In this document: positions 19,501 to 27,438 of the stretch, piece after piece
Position numbering within the stretch: the first letter of the stretch is position 1
How the letters are laid out: each line of letters starts with the position of its first letter
NCBI GenBank assembly: GCA_019636735.1
Contig: JAHBWY010000009.1
Coordinates: 1 to 64,000 of the forward strand
From: Phycisphaeraceae bacterium
Lineage (GTDB): Bacteria; Planctomycetota; Phycisphaerae; Phycisphaerales; SM1A02
DNA: 64,000 nt
Direction of reading: 5' to 3'
The notes under the pieces: generated by a model
Told to the model about the DNA's origin: nothing
Databases searched by the model: none
Seen by the model: the letters and a program-made list of their open reading frames with translations, nothing else
Program-made: the position numbers and the translations under genes

Positions 19501-19833
19501 CTTCGCCGCCTCAGCGGGATCGTCCGGCGCCTTGATTGCGGCGGCGAGCAGCATGGAGCGGAAGACGCTGCTGCGGCGGCGCGCCCACCACTTGGACATC
19601 TGGTAGATCGGCTTCCCCGCGTTGCCCTCGATGGCGGCGATCTGGTTGATCGGGATGATCGGGAAGTCCACCTCCAGGCAGGTGAGGGGCCGGTGCGGAT
19701 CGGAGAAGTCGACCGTCTCAAGATCCCACGCCTTGCCTGCGTTGACCGCCTTGGCGACTTCGCGTGCGACCCATTCGGGCTTGGTGAGCCCCTCGTCCTT
19801 CCAAGGCTGCGAGTTCTTCGTGGTCGTCGCCAT
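16561..19833 (-). CDS. DUF1156 adenine-type DNA methyltransferase (PglX-I-like)
   Basis: A 1,090-aa DNA methyltransferase of the COG1743/DUF1156 family, the PglX variant of BREX type 3. The N-terminal DUF1156 segment reads PINQIAAIEGNAGKPIYQMS, followed by the SAM-binding FMGGGTT (136-142) and NDLNP (156-160), several Cys pairs typical of inserted zinc ribbons (CDCPRGHRG, CPHCDNEDR, CPRCKSDD), and the catalytic DPPF at 699-702 followed by LEQYAELSDFFYVWLR. The start at 19,833, 2 bp after the PglZ-like stop and with AAAGGTGG upstream, is preferred to a longer frame overlapping that gene. It would mark host DNA so the system ignores it (known for BREX). Confidence 0.88.
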   Translation of the reverse strand: MATTTKNSQPWKDEGLTKPEWVAREVAKAVNAGKAWDLETVDFSDPHRPLTCLEVDFPIIPINQIAAIEGNAGKPIYQMSKWWARRRSSVFRSMLLAAAIKAPDDPAEAAKLVWDVYYGNHQMKGTFKHLKVADIFMGGGTTVVEGSRLGMQMYGNDLNPVAWFVVKNELAQVDKAEVERLLADIEAEVKPQIMPFYACDCPRGHRGKWTQISTNTVMGSDFDPLALTPEERKDYRYDGPEVIYTFWAKHGPCQVTGCGHRTPLMSSPVMAVKSIAIKAWECTCKHCRKTYDLEEREARMAPGVELVVAATERPYAIAHLNVAGKPEFAVCPHCDNEDRIGKLPKPSKKTVELSLLVHPDWLKGESSTDGMGNAYGGSADDPVEATIRWNQARAAACRLVEVRGTLTAEITLVNGETISTGAAGGTTQGRGGFTCQAATCGFNQDLQESVKATGVPAPFAAYAMHGVCPRCKSDDVAYGGRFFAPAMNSAPFDAAVREWAGRRRSDLQPFWPLARIEAGAEIGPHDVEGHNLRFWHYLFNERQLVVNALLLKSIVTCGNYDDATREYVLASFQQYLRNQNMMCIWDRGYDKLVPFYSDGHFHPKATPVENCVYPDLGRGNWRTASALALEVIDWTKSPWELVSNARLAESDAVVRFHTSGGSEKVSPLDAVGNDAKVRVASATDLAYLPDGDLDLVITDPPFAGLEQYAELSDFFYVWLRLYLKDRYSTFRDDATPKALEAVSNRARHPDDPDAFYRRILADCWREAHRVLKPGGLLAFTFHHSEDAPWVDVLESLFDAGFYLTVVFPIRGDETKGEGAGGFGSKKVEYDIIHVCRKRQGEPNPISWAKLRRQILQDVRALQELLEHHQEEGLPEADLQVIRRGKALEYFSRHYGKVFKGPDTPMTVLEALLGINQLLDEEAGGIKEPPPHNAEPFTRMLLRLFDGVAELPRDQMQKFLRGTGSAPSDFESRGWVTERKRVFHLVPPLELAQQWVGRQRRGMTSDYDQAMFFIGACFESSGINASETLSNPNFRPHPALGSLLTWFKTHGADSPTRNAATIASQLYKAWEARNQPKAKELTLFDHLGEED

Positions 19834-19835
19834 TC

Positions 19836-20837
19836 TCAAGCCCCACCTTTCTTGCTGAGCTCGATGAAGGGAACCGCGACCTCGAGGACCGACAGCCCGC
19901 CGTGCGTGAGCGTGGGATAGCCGCCTGCGCTCTTCCATTTGCGACGGCCGTTGACGAAGAGATAGGAACCGTGCCGCGTGTCGAGATGAAGATCGATCGG
20001 TGGCACCCATGCGGCACGCGGATCGGTGGAGCTGGTGCACCGCCCGCTCTTGTAGGTGCGCTTCAGGTAGTCGGCGTGATCAGCGCCCGCGTCTGGAAAC
20101 AGCTCGCTGGCGGCGTACCCATGGTCGGAAGTGACAATGAGGCGTCGTCCCTCGGCGAGGCGGCCGACGAGCGCCCAGAACGCATCGCCTTCGAGATACT
20201 CTGCCGACTTGGCGATCAGGGGACGAAGGCCTTCCCCGGCATCTGCGAAGTCGTGAACGTCTTTGTCCGGCCACTCGTGCCAGAAGACCCAGTCGGGCTC
20301 TGAACCGACGAACGCAGCGCAGTCTTCCCAGGCGATGTTGGTGCACTCCGTACGCGCACCGGGCAGACGATGCGCGGCTCCCGCACCGTTGGCGCTGAGC
20401 GATGATCGTTGCGCAAAGCCCAACGCTCTGGCGAAGGGCGTTGTGTCGGCAGGTAGTTCGGCGCCGGTCGCGCGGGCGCTGTGAACCGTGAACCCGCGGG
20501 CTGTGGCACCAGCGAGGATCCACGGCACCTCGCGCAGCGAGAGCGCATCAAGGACGAGCACCGCACGCCCGCTGCTCCGCGAGCCCCACCAATTGGCGAG
20601 AGCGTCGCTGGTGTGTGGCACCCCGTCCTCGTAGTGATCCCACAGGTCCCAGCCCGCGGTGGCGAGAAACAGATCAAGGTCCGCCACCTCTCGATCACGG
20701 CGCACAACGTCAGATTCCGGCTTCGAGTTCCCGAAAGGCGCCGAGCAGATCTCCCAGGCGTGCGCCAAGATGGCTGACCAAGCGTCAGCGGGCATCGCGC
20801 CTTGCAGGCGTTGCAGCAGGTCACACGCGAGCGTCAT
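19836..20837 (-). CDS. pglZ: Short PglZ-like protein
   Basis: A 333-aa protein of the PglZ/alkaline-phosphatase-like superfamily. Diagnostic segments are VLVLDALSLRE (93-103), where the first metal and nucleophile region lies, and TSDHGY (236-241), the metal-binding motif characteristic of PglZ. PglZ is the one protein common to all BREX types and may be a metal-dependent nuclease. This copy is short compared with the roughly 650-900 aa of many BREX PglZ proteins and lacks their long N-terminal region. It overlaps the DUF499 stop by 4 nt (ATGA). Confidence 0.8.
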   Translation of the reverse strand: MTLACDLLQRLQGAMPADAWSAILAHAWEICSAPFGNSKPESDVVRRDREVADLDLFLATAGWDLWDHYEDGVPHTSDALANWWGSRSSGRAVLVLDALSLREVPWILAGATARGFTVHSARATGAELPADTTPFARALGFAQRSSLSANGAGAAHRLPGARTECTNIAWEDCAAFVGSEPDWVFWHEWPDKDVHDFADAGEGLRPLIAKSAEYLEGDAFWALVGRLAEGRRLIVTSDHGYAASELFPDAGADHADYLKRTYKSGRCTSSTDPRAAWVPPIDLHLDTRHGSYLFVNGRRKWKSAGGYPTLTHGGLSVLEVAVPFIELSKKGGA

Positions 20838-23563
20838 TCGGCCTGCTCCTTCTCCAAGCCGAGCTCGTAGGTCATGCCGTCGGGGAGCTTCTTGATCAAC
20901 TCCTGCAGCTGCGCGCCTGTGAGCTTGTGAACTTTCAGGCGCAGATCATGAATCTGCGTTCCAGCCTTGATGCCCTGCGACTCGATTCGGCCAAGCAGGT
21001 TGAGCGAGGAGGTCGCCGGGATGTTGACGGGGACTCGAACGAACGTCCCTCCACCGAAGATGCCACCGATTCCGGTCGGCCCGTTGCCAACTGGTGCCTC
21101 ACCGGTCGAAGTTCCCCCAGCGCCGCCCGCACCGCCGCTCGTGCCACTGCCTCCTACGCCTCCGCCACCGACTCCTGTCGTACCGCTGGCATTGCCTTGA
21201 CCGGCGACGCCGCTTGTGCCCGGGACGTTCTGCGGCAGCAGAACGTAGGTTTCATCGAGGTGCTTTCCACTTCCGAGCTTGCCGCGCATTCGTCGCCACG
21301 CAGCATCTTCGGCTTCGCCATCGTGTACCTGCAAGTACTCCATCCCGCGCAGGTTGATGGCGATGAGACCCTTCGCGCAGAGCCGGATGATTCGCTCCTT
21401 CACGAGCGTCTCACCAAGCCAAGGAATGCAATCCTGCCCGGCGGGCCGCGGCTCCTTCAACTCCTTGATCAGCTTGCCGACCGGTTCGTTGTTTGACGCG
21501 GCGGCGAGTACCAGCGCTTCGAAGTCCTCAGGGATAAATAGATTCTCGCAGACGAGCTTCTCGATAGCTTCGGGAATGCCGGTGCCGCTCGAACGATGTG
21601 ATTCCACGTGAAATCGGCAGTTCTCCGGTTGCTGAAAGTTCCAGTTCGCGAGGATCGCAAAGCGATCGAATCGCGACTTCAGGATCTCGCGCAGCTCCTT
21701 CTGATACTTGGACTGCAACCGGCCGTACTCGGGGTTCTGGGCCTTCCACTGCTCCGACAGGAACACGCAGCGAGCAAGGACGATGAGATCGCGGTCGACG
21801 AAGATATTCGTGCTGCCCTCGATTGAGAGCAGGAACCGAACAGCATTCCTGTTCTTCTGGAGGTAGTCTCGAAGCCAGCGTCCGAGCGCTGATTCGATCT
21901 TCGGCGGCGACTCGGGGAGAACCAGAATCGGTATGCGATCGTCCCACTGGCCGGGCTGGTCCGCTTCCTCGATCGATGCCCAAGGCTCGCGCGACCACGA
22001 CTGCGGCAGCACGATGACGCGGAAGCGCGTCGCGGTGTCAGCTGCGCCGCCAATCACGTAGCGTGTCTCGCGAGCAAGGTGCGCGAGATCCTGCGCATCC
22101 TGGAACAGCTTGTCGTTCCGAGCGCTGGCGATCAGCTTCGCCTGAGGATTCTCCTCCTCCTTGAAGATGTAGCGATTGCCGTCCTCGTGGATGTTGAAAC
22201 TGTTCTCGACGATCGTCGACAGCTCAACTTGGAACGCGTTGTCGTCCACGGGCCTGTCTCGCGTCACATCGACGTGCAACGTGGCCCGATCCGCGCCGGC
22301 CTGGTTGATGTCCGCGAGTGATCGCAGCCAAAGCGCGCCAATGATCGCTTCGAGCCGCGGTAGCCGCTTGGCGACATCCGGGACCGCGTCGCGCACAGCT
22401 TCCAGATTGCGAAGGGCCTTCTCTCGCAGCTTCGCGTGGTGCTGGTTGGCGACCGAGTCCAGCAAGGCGGCGATGCCGCTCGTGTCGTCGTCGAGGCGAA
22501 AGTCAGCCGCCGTGATGATGGATGCCTGATTCCCGCACTGCTTGAAGAGGTCGGCAAGCACACGGATCAGATCCCGGGTGCCCTGTGCGCTTGTTGCGAT
22601 CAGCACCTGATCTTCCAAGAGTTGCATCAGGTGCGTCGCGAACGGCCATGTCTCGACGAAGTCGGCGCGAACACGATCCTGCTCGGCGGGCGGGGTGCTC
22701 TTGAGCCGGATGTACTCCTGAACGTGCGGACCAATGAGCGCGTCGATCTGCGCACGCGAGACCTGCAGGCGATTCTCAAAGAGGCGATGGAGGAGCAGGC
22801 GCGACCTGTCTTGCTTGGCAGATGGACCCTTGAAGTCGACGATCACCGGATTGACGCGCTGAATCTGCTGGAACGCATCCGTCGTGCCGTTCCGAACGGA
22901 CGCAACGAGCACAAGCCGTTCGGGATGCTCCTTCGCGATCTCGGTCAGGATCTGAATGAAATTGAACGCCCATGTGCGCCAGGGGTACTGCTTCGTGTTC
23001 GTGAGGCCGTCGAACCACGTCTGGAACTCATCCAGTATGAGCGCAGTGGGCGTGTGCTCGAGCATCTCCAGGATGATCGTGTCACTGGGTACATCGGTCT
23101 TCTTGTCGCCCTGAGCCTCCCACTTTCCGCGGCAGTACGCGCCATGGGGGTGATTGTCGAAAAGGACATCCCACAGGTACTTGTAGTGCTGCTGGTGCAG
23201 ACTCTCGCTGATGACGTGCATTCCAGCTCGAAGGGGAAGGTTGCCGAGCTTCGGATTCTCAAGCGTCGTCGCCCAGTGATCGAGCCAGCTCTTCGCGGAT
23301 GGATGATCGGTCAAGCAGTGAAAGAGCACCGCCATGAGATGAGACTTACCGAGACCTCGCTCACCCTTTAGGACGATGGGGCGGCCTTGGTCTGGACCTG
23401 CAGCCTCCAGCATCCTGAGCACATCAGTGCTGGGGTATGTGATCTTCAAGAACTCTCCAGCGGCCACTTGGGTCGCGCCGGTGTTGTTCTTGTTCGTAAG
23501 CTCGATGGCCGTACCCTTGAGGCGGCGGCCTTTGAACTCGTCTCGTAGCGTCAGTCCCAGCAT
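20834..23563 (-). CDS. DUF499 AAA-type ATPase (BrxC/PglY-like)
   Basis: A 909-aa P-loop ATPase matching the DUF499 family, the BrxC/PglY component of BREX. Walker A is GERGLGKS (67-74); Walker B is LILDEF (175-180), followed by an arginine-finger-containing ATPase core and helical domains. Between about residues 765 and 840 there is a Gly/Ser/Thr-rich linker, almost pure G with S, T, A and V, joining a small C-terminal domain (RVPVNIPATSSLNLLGRI) to the body. The GAGGAGA ribosome site 6 nt before the ATG supports the start. First enzyme gene of the operon, 30 bp after the HTH gene. Confidence 0.87.
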   Translation of the reverse strand: MLGLTLRDEFKGRRLKGTAIELTNKNNTGATQVAAGEFLKITYPSTDVLRMLEAAGPDQGRPIVLKGERGLGKSHLMAVLFHCLTDHPSAKSWLDHWATTLENPKLGNLPLRAGMHVISESLHQQHYKYLWDVLFDNHPHGAYCRGKWEAQGDKKTDVPSDTIILEMLEHTPTALILDEFQTWFDGLTNTKQYPWRTWAFNFIQILTEIAKEHPERLVLVASVRNGTTDAFQQIQRVNPVIVDFKGPSAKQDRSRLLLHRLFENRLQVSRAQIDALIGPHVQEYIRLKSTPPAEQDRVRADFVETWPFATHLMQLLEDQVLIATSAQGTRDLIRVLADLFKQCGNQASIITAADFRLDDDTSGIAALLDSVANQHHAKLREKALRNLEAVRDAVPDVAKRLPRLEAIIGALWLRSLADINQAGADRATLHVDVTRDRPVDDNAFQVELSTIVENSFNIHEDGNRYIFKEEENPQAKLIASARNDKLFQDAQDLAHLARETRYVIGGAADTATRFRVIVLPQSWSREPWASIEEADQPGQWDDRIPILVLPESPPKIESALGRWLRDYLQKNRNAVRFLLSIEGSTNIFVDRDLIVLARCVFLSEQWKAQNPEYGRLQSKYQKELREILKSRFDRFAILANWNFQQPENCRFHVESHRSSGTGIPEAIEKLVCENLFIPEDFEALVLAAASNNEPVGKLIKELKEPRPAGQDCIPWLGETLVKERIIRLCAKGLIAINLRGMEYLQVHDGEAEDAAWRRMRGKLGSGKHLDETYVLLPQNVPGTSGVAGQGNASGTTGVGGGGVGGSGTSGGAGGAGGTSTGEAPVGNGPTGIGGIFGGGTFVRVPVNIPATSSLNLLGRIESQGIKAGTQIHDLRLKVHKLTGAQLQELIKKLPDGMTYELGLEKEQAE

Positions 23564-23593
23564 CGAGTCTCCTCTGCATCGGAGCCGCTGACT

Positions 23594-23851
23594 TCAGCGC
23601 CTCATCTGCTCCTTGTGCGGCGTGTTGCCCAGCCAACGATCGATCACTTCGCGGTGGAACCGCCAATGCCTCCCCACCTTGTGGCCGGGGATCGTGCCCT
23701 CCTGCGCCAGCTTGTAGAGCGTCCGCTTCGGGAGCTTCAGGTAGATCGCCAGCTCGTCGATCGTGAAGACCGCGTCGGTCGGGACGGCAGCCCGGCCCGC
23801 CTGGGCGGGCTTGGCTTTTCGGGGGACTGGCTGAGGGCGGGTCGCGGCCAT
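23594..23851 (-). CDS. Excisionase-type HTH DNA-binding protein
   Basis: An 85-aa protein: Lys/Pro/Ala-rich N-terminus, then a MerR/excisionase-like winged HTH (FTIDELAIYLKLPKRTLYKL, then GHKVGRHWRFHREVIDRWL). This family includes phage Xis proteins and small regulators. At the head of the DUF499-PglZ-DUF1156 operon it most likely controls that operon; alternatively it is a relic of a mobile element. An alternative ATG 18 bp upstream (23,869) would give 91 aa. Confidence 0.75.
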   Translation of the reverse strand: MAATRPQPVPRKAKPAQAGRAAVPTDAVFTIDELAIYLKLPKRTLYKLAQEGTIPGHKVGRHWRFHREVIDRWLGNTPHKEQMRR

Positions 23852-23857
23852 GCGGGC

Positions 23858-23889
23858 ATGAAAGACCATCTGGCAGTTGCTGTCAACTG
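23858..23889 (-). promoter_or_regulatory. Candidate promoter and operator of the BREX-3-like operon
   Basis: On the minus strand, TTGACA (23,886-23,881) is followed after 17 nt by TTTCAT (23,863-23,858), a perfect -35 with a poor -10. The -35 lies inside an inverted repeat, CAGTTG-N4-CAACTG (23,874-23,889), a plausible site for the adjacent HTH protein. Transcription from here would leave almost no leader before the ATG at 23,851. Confidence 0.45.
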
Positions 23890-23935
23890 CTCGCGATCTC
23901 GGCCGGTGACAGGAGGGCGTCAGCGGGCGGCCGGT

Positions 23936-23957
23936 CTGGCGGGGCTCGCCCCCGCCA
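23936..23957 (-). terminator. GC-rich hairpin after the last prophage gene
   Basis: A perfect 9-bp stem (CTGGCGGGG and complement) with a 4-nt CTCG loop, 12 bp beyond the stop of the Hint-domain gene in the direction of transcription. No T-run follows. It closes the prophage late operon and separates it from the defence operon. Confidence 0.5.
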
Positions 23958-23968
23958 GTCTCCCCCGC

Positions 23969-25006
23969 TCACCCCTTGTTGGTCAGGCCGACGCTCCCGC
24001 TGCTGGCCCCGAAGGTGAAGCTGGACTGGGTGAACTGGGTGAGCACCGGCGAGCCGCTGCTGCTGGAGAAGCTCGACCCGCTCGACTTGCTGCCGCTGCT
24101 GCTCGAGCTGCTGCCGGAGGTCGAGCTCAGGATCGACGGCCCGAAGGTGTTGTGCGTCCACGCCCCGTCGGCGAGGAAGGTGTTGGTGCCGGGCACGCAG
24201 AGGGCGACGGTTCGGACGCGGCCCGCGATCCGCTCGATGGTGACGATCGGTTCCTCGGCGAGGCCGTCGGTCGCCGCGCCGGGCTGATGGGTGATGAGCA
24301 CGTCACCCACACGCAGCAGTTCCGCGGCGCAGAAGCCCCATGCCTCCTGGCCCTCGTGCTCACGTCGGATCAGGAACGGGTGCTCGAACGTCGCCTTGAT
24401 ACGGCCGTTGACGAGGAAGAAGCCGTCGTGTTCGCCGAGCTGCACGCTGGCGAGGCGCGCGTTCTTGAGGCTCGCACCGGCGAGTCCCCAGGTCGACATC
24501 CATTCATACTGGCGGCCGAAGGGCACATCGGTCCTGAGGCCGGGGACAACGAGCGACGCAACGAGATCGCCAGACGCGAGCATCTCGATGGGCACACGGC
24601 GACCGTCGCCCATCGTGACGAGCGTGCCGTAGAGCAGGCAGTTGGACGAACCACCCGAGCTGCTCCCGCCCGGTCCTGTGCCACCGGGGCCAGTTCCGCC
24701 AGGGCCAGTTCCACCGGGGCCGGTCCCGCCGGGTCCCGTTCCACCCGGACCGGTTCCACCAGTCTCGGTTCCGCCGCCACCGCTGGTTCCGCCTCCACTC
24801 GAGCCGACGCCGCTGGAGCCGACACCACTCGATCCGCCAGTCTCCGAACTCGGCGGCGGATCGTCACTGCTCATCACGCTGCTGGCGGACTCGGTGCTCT
24901 CGGTCGGCTCGGACTCGCTGCTGCCTGGCCCACTGCCGGGGGGCTGCTGCGTGGTCGCCCAGACAGGGATGTAGAGGAAGTACTTCGTGCCGGGGGCGCT
25001 GCTCAT
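23969..25006 (-). CDS. Phage-encoded protein with Hint (intein/BIL-like) domain
   Basis: A 345-aa protein with three parts. Residues 1-122 are low-complexity (Ser/Glu/Thr, then six GTGPG pentapeptides at 84-113). Residues 123-286 form a Hint domain: first Cys at 123 (CLLYGTLVTMGDGR, block A), TFEH at 206-209 (block B TxxH), and VPGTNTFLADGAWTHN ending at Asn286 (blocks F and G). Thr287 follows. The last 59 residues are Ser-rich. All residues needed for protein splicing appear to be present. The ATG at 25,006 overlaps the stop of the previous gene by 4 nt; an ATG 39 bp upstream is less likely. It is the last gene of the late operon, possibly a surface or tail-tip protein (inference). Confidence 0.8.
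   Translation of the reverse strand: MSSAPGTKYFLYIPVWATTQQPPGSGPGSSESEPTESTESASSVMSSDDPPPSSETGGSSGVGSSGVGSSGGGTSGGGGTETGGTGPGGTGPGGTGPGGTGPGGTGPGGTGPGGSSSGGSSNCLLYGTLVTMGDGRRVPIEMLASGDLVASLVVPGLRTDVPFGRQYEWMSTWGLAGASLKNARLASVQLGEHDGFFLVNGRIKATFEHPFLIRREHEGQEAWGFCAAELLRVGDVLITHQPGAATDGLAEEPIVTIERIAGRVRTVALCVPGTNTFLADGAWTHNTFGPSILSSTSGSSSSSSGSKSSGSSFSSSSGSPVLTQFTQSSFTFGASSGSVGLTNKG
24668..24757 (-). repeat. Six 15-bp tandem repeats encoding GTGPG
   Basis: Six in-frame imperfect 15-bp units, each encoding GTGPG, lie just before the Hint domain. The codons differ between units, so the peptide is more conserved than the DNA. Probably a flexible stalk. Confidence 0.8.
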
Positions 25007-25872
25007 GTCGTGTACCAGCCCTTCGTGTTGATCGACTTGCCGCACTCGGCGGCGGCCTTCTCGATCGCCTGCTCGAACGGGATGTGCGGGAAGGCGGTAA
25101 GCCCACTCTCTGGCGTGCAGTTGAGGACGTTGAAGCGGTGCTCCTTGAAGTGATCGCGCAGCGCCTCAAAGCGGCGGTTGAGCGAGTCGTAGAGCACGTT
25201 GTTGTGGCGAACCGCTTCGGCGCTCCGCGCCTCATCAAATGCGTAGCCCTGCGCGGGGGTCATCTTGAAGTCCGCGCCGACGAGGTAGACCGTGCGGAAC
25301 CCGAGATAGTGCAGGAGGCGTAGCGCCACGAGCATCACCGAGCGCTTGCCTTTGATGCCGAGCGAGTCCTTCGTCGCCGTGTGGTTGCCCCAGCAGACGA
25401 CGTCCTCGTCGAGGAAGCGGCGATGGTCGAAGTGCTCGCTGCGGCGGTAGAGCAGGACCGAGGGCATCTGCTTCACGCGGAACGCACTGGCCGCCATCGC
25501 GCCATTCGGCCTCTGAACGCGCAGCCGTTCGTTCCACGCCGACATCGGCACGAACTTCAGGATGCCCGGGTCCTTCCAGCCGGTGTCGATGAAGCGGCCG
25601 GCGGAGTCGACGCAGGTCCAGAGGTTCGGGCGATGGACCGCCCACGAGTTGTTGACCCCCATCGTCACGATGCCGCGGCGCGTGAGCTGGCTCAGGTCGT
25701 GCGTCGCCAGCGACGGACCCGAGAGCACGAGGAACGCATGCCGCCCGCGGTAGAAATCGCAGAGCGAGACGCTGTCGAAGTCGGTGGTGTAGAGCCGCAG
25801 GCCGTTCTTCGCTGGTCGGCGCACATGCAGCCCCGCCTGAAGCGCCGCGATGTCCGAATCGTGGTCACGCAT
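25003..25872 (-). CDS. Glycosyltransferase- or DUF115-like protein, distal phage region
   Basis: A 289-aa soluble protein. HAFLVLSGPSLATHDLSQL followed by GIVTMGVNNSW resembles the nucleotide-sugar-binding GPSL...N pattern of sialyltransferase-like and Maf/DUF115 proteins; YLVGADFKM occurs in the second half. It may decorate a virion or host surface sugar (inference; family assignment weak). It overlaps the methyltransferase stop by 8 nt and the Hint gene start by 4 nt, so the three distal genes are one coupled unit. Confidence 0.55.
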   Translation of the reverse strand: MRDHDSDIAALQAGLHVRRPAKNGLRLYTTDFDSVSLCDFYRGRHAFLVLSGPSLATHDLSQLTRRGIVTMGVNNSWAVHRPNLWTCVDSAGRFIDTGWKDPGILKFVPMSAWNERLRVQRPNGAMAASAFRVKQMPSVLLYRRSEHFDHRRFLDEDVVCWGNHTATKDSLGIKGKRSVMLVALRLLHYLGFRTVYLVGADFKMTPAQGYAFDEARSAEAVRHNNVLYDSLNRRFEALRDHFKEHRFNVLNCTPESGLTAFPHIPFEQAIEKAAAECGKSINTKGWYTT

Positions 25873-26425
25873 GGAACACCCCCTCGATGTAGCCACCGCC
25901 CCCGGAACGGCCGCGCTCGATCTGGCCGACGCGTTCGATCCGCTCGAGCCACCACGCCCGCGGCCGCACCGTCGGATGGAGGTTCTCGCCGTGTGCGGTG
26001 ATCCGGCTCGGTCGCGTCGACACCGAGAGCACGAAGGCCGCGCCGGGTCGGGCGACGCGCCGCATCTCGGCGAGCGCGGGGTCGACATCCTCCGGCAGCA
26101 GGTGCTCGATCGCATCGAAGCTCGTGACGACGTCGGCGATGCCCGCCGCCAGCGGAACCGCGTGCATCGGCGCGAGGATGTCGGCTCGGTCGTCGGCGAA
26201 GTCGATCCCGAGCCCGTCGGCACCCCGGCGTCGCAGCTCGTGGATGAAGTCGTTGCTGCCGCAGCCGAAGTCGACGACGAAGCGCGGCTGTCGCAGCAGC
26301 ACCGACACGATCGCACGTCGACCGTGGTTGCTGCTGCCGTAACGGCCGCCGGTCCGCTGCCCGAGCGCGAGGTACTTCTGCCGCTCGGCCTCGCGGCGAT
26401 CGTCGATGGTGGCAGGAGCACTCAC
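25865..26425 (-). CDS. Class I SAM-dependent methyltransferase
   Basis: A 186-aa methyltransferase. Motif I is VDFGCGSNDFIHEL, motif II LGIDFADDRAD, and VVTSFDAIEHL is the post-II acidic region, all typical of small-molecule or sugar methyltransferases rather than DNA enzymes. The GTG start overlaps the upstream stop (GTGA). Together with the adjacent GPSL-type gene it suggests a small surface-modification unit at the distal end of the tail operon (inference). Confidence 0.8.
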   Translation of the reverse strand: MSAPATIDDRREAERQKYLALGQRTGGRYGSSNHGRRAIVSVLLRQPRFVVDFGCGSNDFIHELRRRGADGLGIDFADDRADILAPMHAVPLAAGIADVVTSFDAIEHLLPEDVDPALAEMRRVARPGAAFVLSVSTRPSRITAHGENLHPTVRPRAWWLERIERVGQIERGRSGGGGYIEGVFHA

Positions 26426-27438
26426 TCGTAGAACTCCTGTGGGACGGTCATCTCCCGGAACTCGATGGGCGTCATCGCGTCGAAGACGAATCGCGTCTCG
26501 CCCTGCAAAGTGCGCTCCGCCCGCATCTCGACGACGACGCCCTTCGGCACGGGTCGGAGGTACGGCACAGCGGCCTTCGCGGGCGGGCAGTTCTTGAGCA
26601 CGCCGGGCACGAGGCAGGCACCGGCGTTGGCGAAGCCGTCGATGCCCGCGTCCGGCTGCGCGTGGATGACCGACAGGTGCGCCTCGTAGCGGTTGAACGC
26701 GAGCTTGCTGGATGAACCAGACGACGACAGGGCATCGCTGCCCTCGGGTGGCGCGATGTACTGTGCGAAGGTGGCGCTTGCCGGATCGGCGTCGAGCCGG
26801 ACCTCCTCCCAGGCGTAGAGCCAGCCGAAGGTGCGACCGTCGATGTCGAAGGCGTTCGTGAGCCGGGCCGGGAAGCGATCGCGGTTCGCGGGACCGATCT
26901 CGACGATGGCGAGCTTGGAACCGGTGCCGCCCCCGGAAGTCTCTTTCCACAGGATGCGGGCTGCGCCGGTGAAGCCACTCCTGAGGAACTGCGCATCCGC
27001 CTCGGTGTCGGCGTGGGTGTGCTCGGCGCTTCCGACGGAGATCACCGCGGGAGTGACCCCGCGCAGGACGGCCAGCCCGATGCGGCCCGCCGCGATGGGC
27101 TCGCGGGCGACGACGAAGCGGCCGACGAACTCGTCCGTCTCGGTGATCGCTGCGCCGATGATGGCGACCCGCCGCTTGAACTCGTCGGCGTTGCCTTCTC
27201 CCGAGGCGGGCGAGACGATCGGTCCGTTGATCCCGAGCACGCCGAAGCGCGGCAGGTCGTCGCCCGACTCGTTGCGGACCAGCACGAGCTGCTCGCCAAG
27301 GTTCGTTCGCAGCCGGTCGACCTGCGCATCGGCGTCGATGCGACGAGCCAGATGGGCCGCGTCGACGAAGGCGTTGTAGGCCGCAGCGGGGATGCGGAGC
27401 GGCTCGCCCGAGCGGACCTTCTTCAGCGCATCGGTCAT
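26422..27438 (-). CDS. Phage distal structural protein, unrecognised
   Basis: A 338-aa protein with beta-rich composition and no membrane segment, starting MTDALKKVRSGEPLRIPAAA. An internal Ser-rich loop (ALSSSGSSSK) and a HAQPDAGIDG stretch are visible. The position just downstream of the tape measure and the preceding 268-aa gene suggests a tail-tip or tail-associated protein. It overlaps its upstream neighbour by 4 nt (ATGA). I cannot name a family. Confidence 0.6.
   Translation of the reverse strand: MTDALKKVRSGEPLRIPAAAYNAFVDAAHLARRIDADAQVDRLRTNLGEQLVLVRNESGDDLPRFGVLGINGPIVSPASGEGNADEFKRRVAIIGAAITETDEFVGRFVVAREPIAAGRIGLAVLRGVTPAVISVGSAEHTHADTEADAQFLRSGFTGAARILWKETSGGGTGSKLAIVEIGPANRDRFPARLTNAFDIDGRTFGWLYAWEEVRLDADPASATFAQYIAPPEGSDALSSSGSSSKLAFNRYEAHLSVIHAQPDAGIDGFANAGACLVPGVLKNCPPAKAAVPYLRPVPKGVVVEMRAERTLQGETRFVFDAMTPIEFREMTVPQEFYE

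Noticed and set aside
23615..25153. 512-aa plus-strand reading frame with Ser/Ala repeats
   Set aside because: Complement of the Hint-domain gene and the HTH gene; no start signal.
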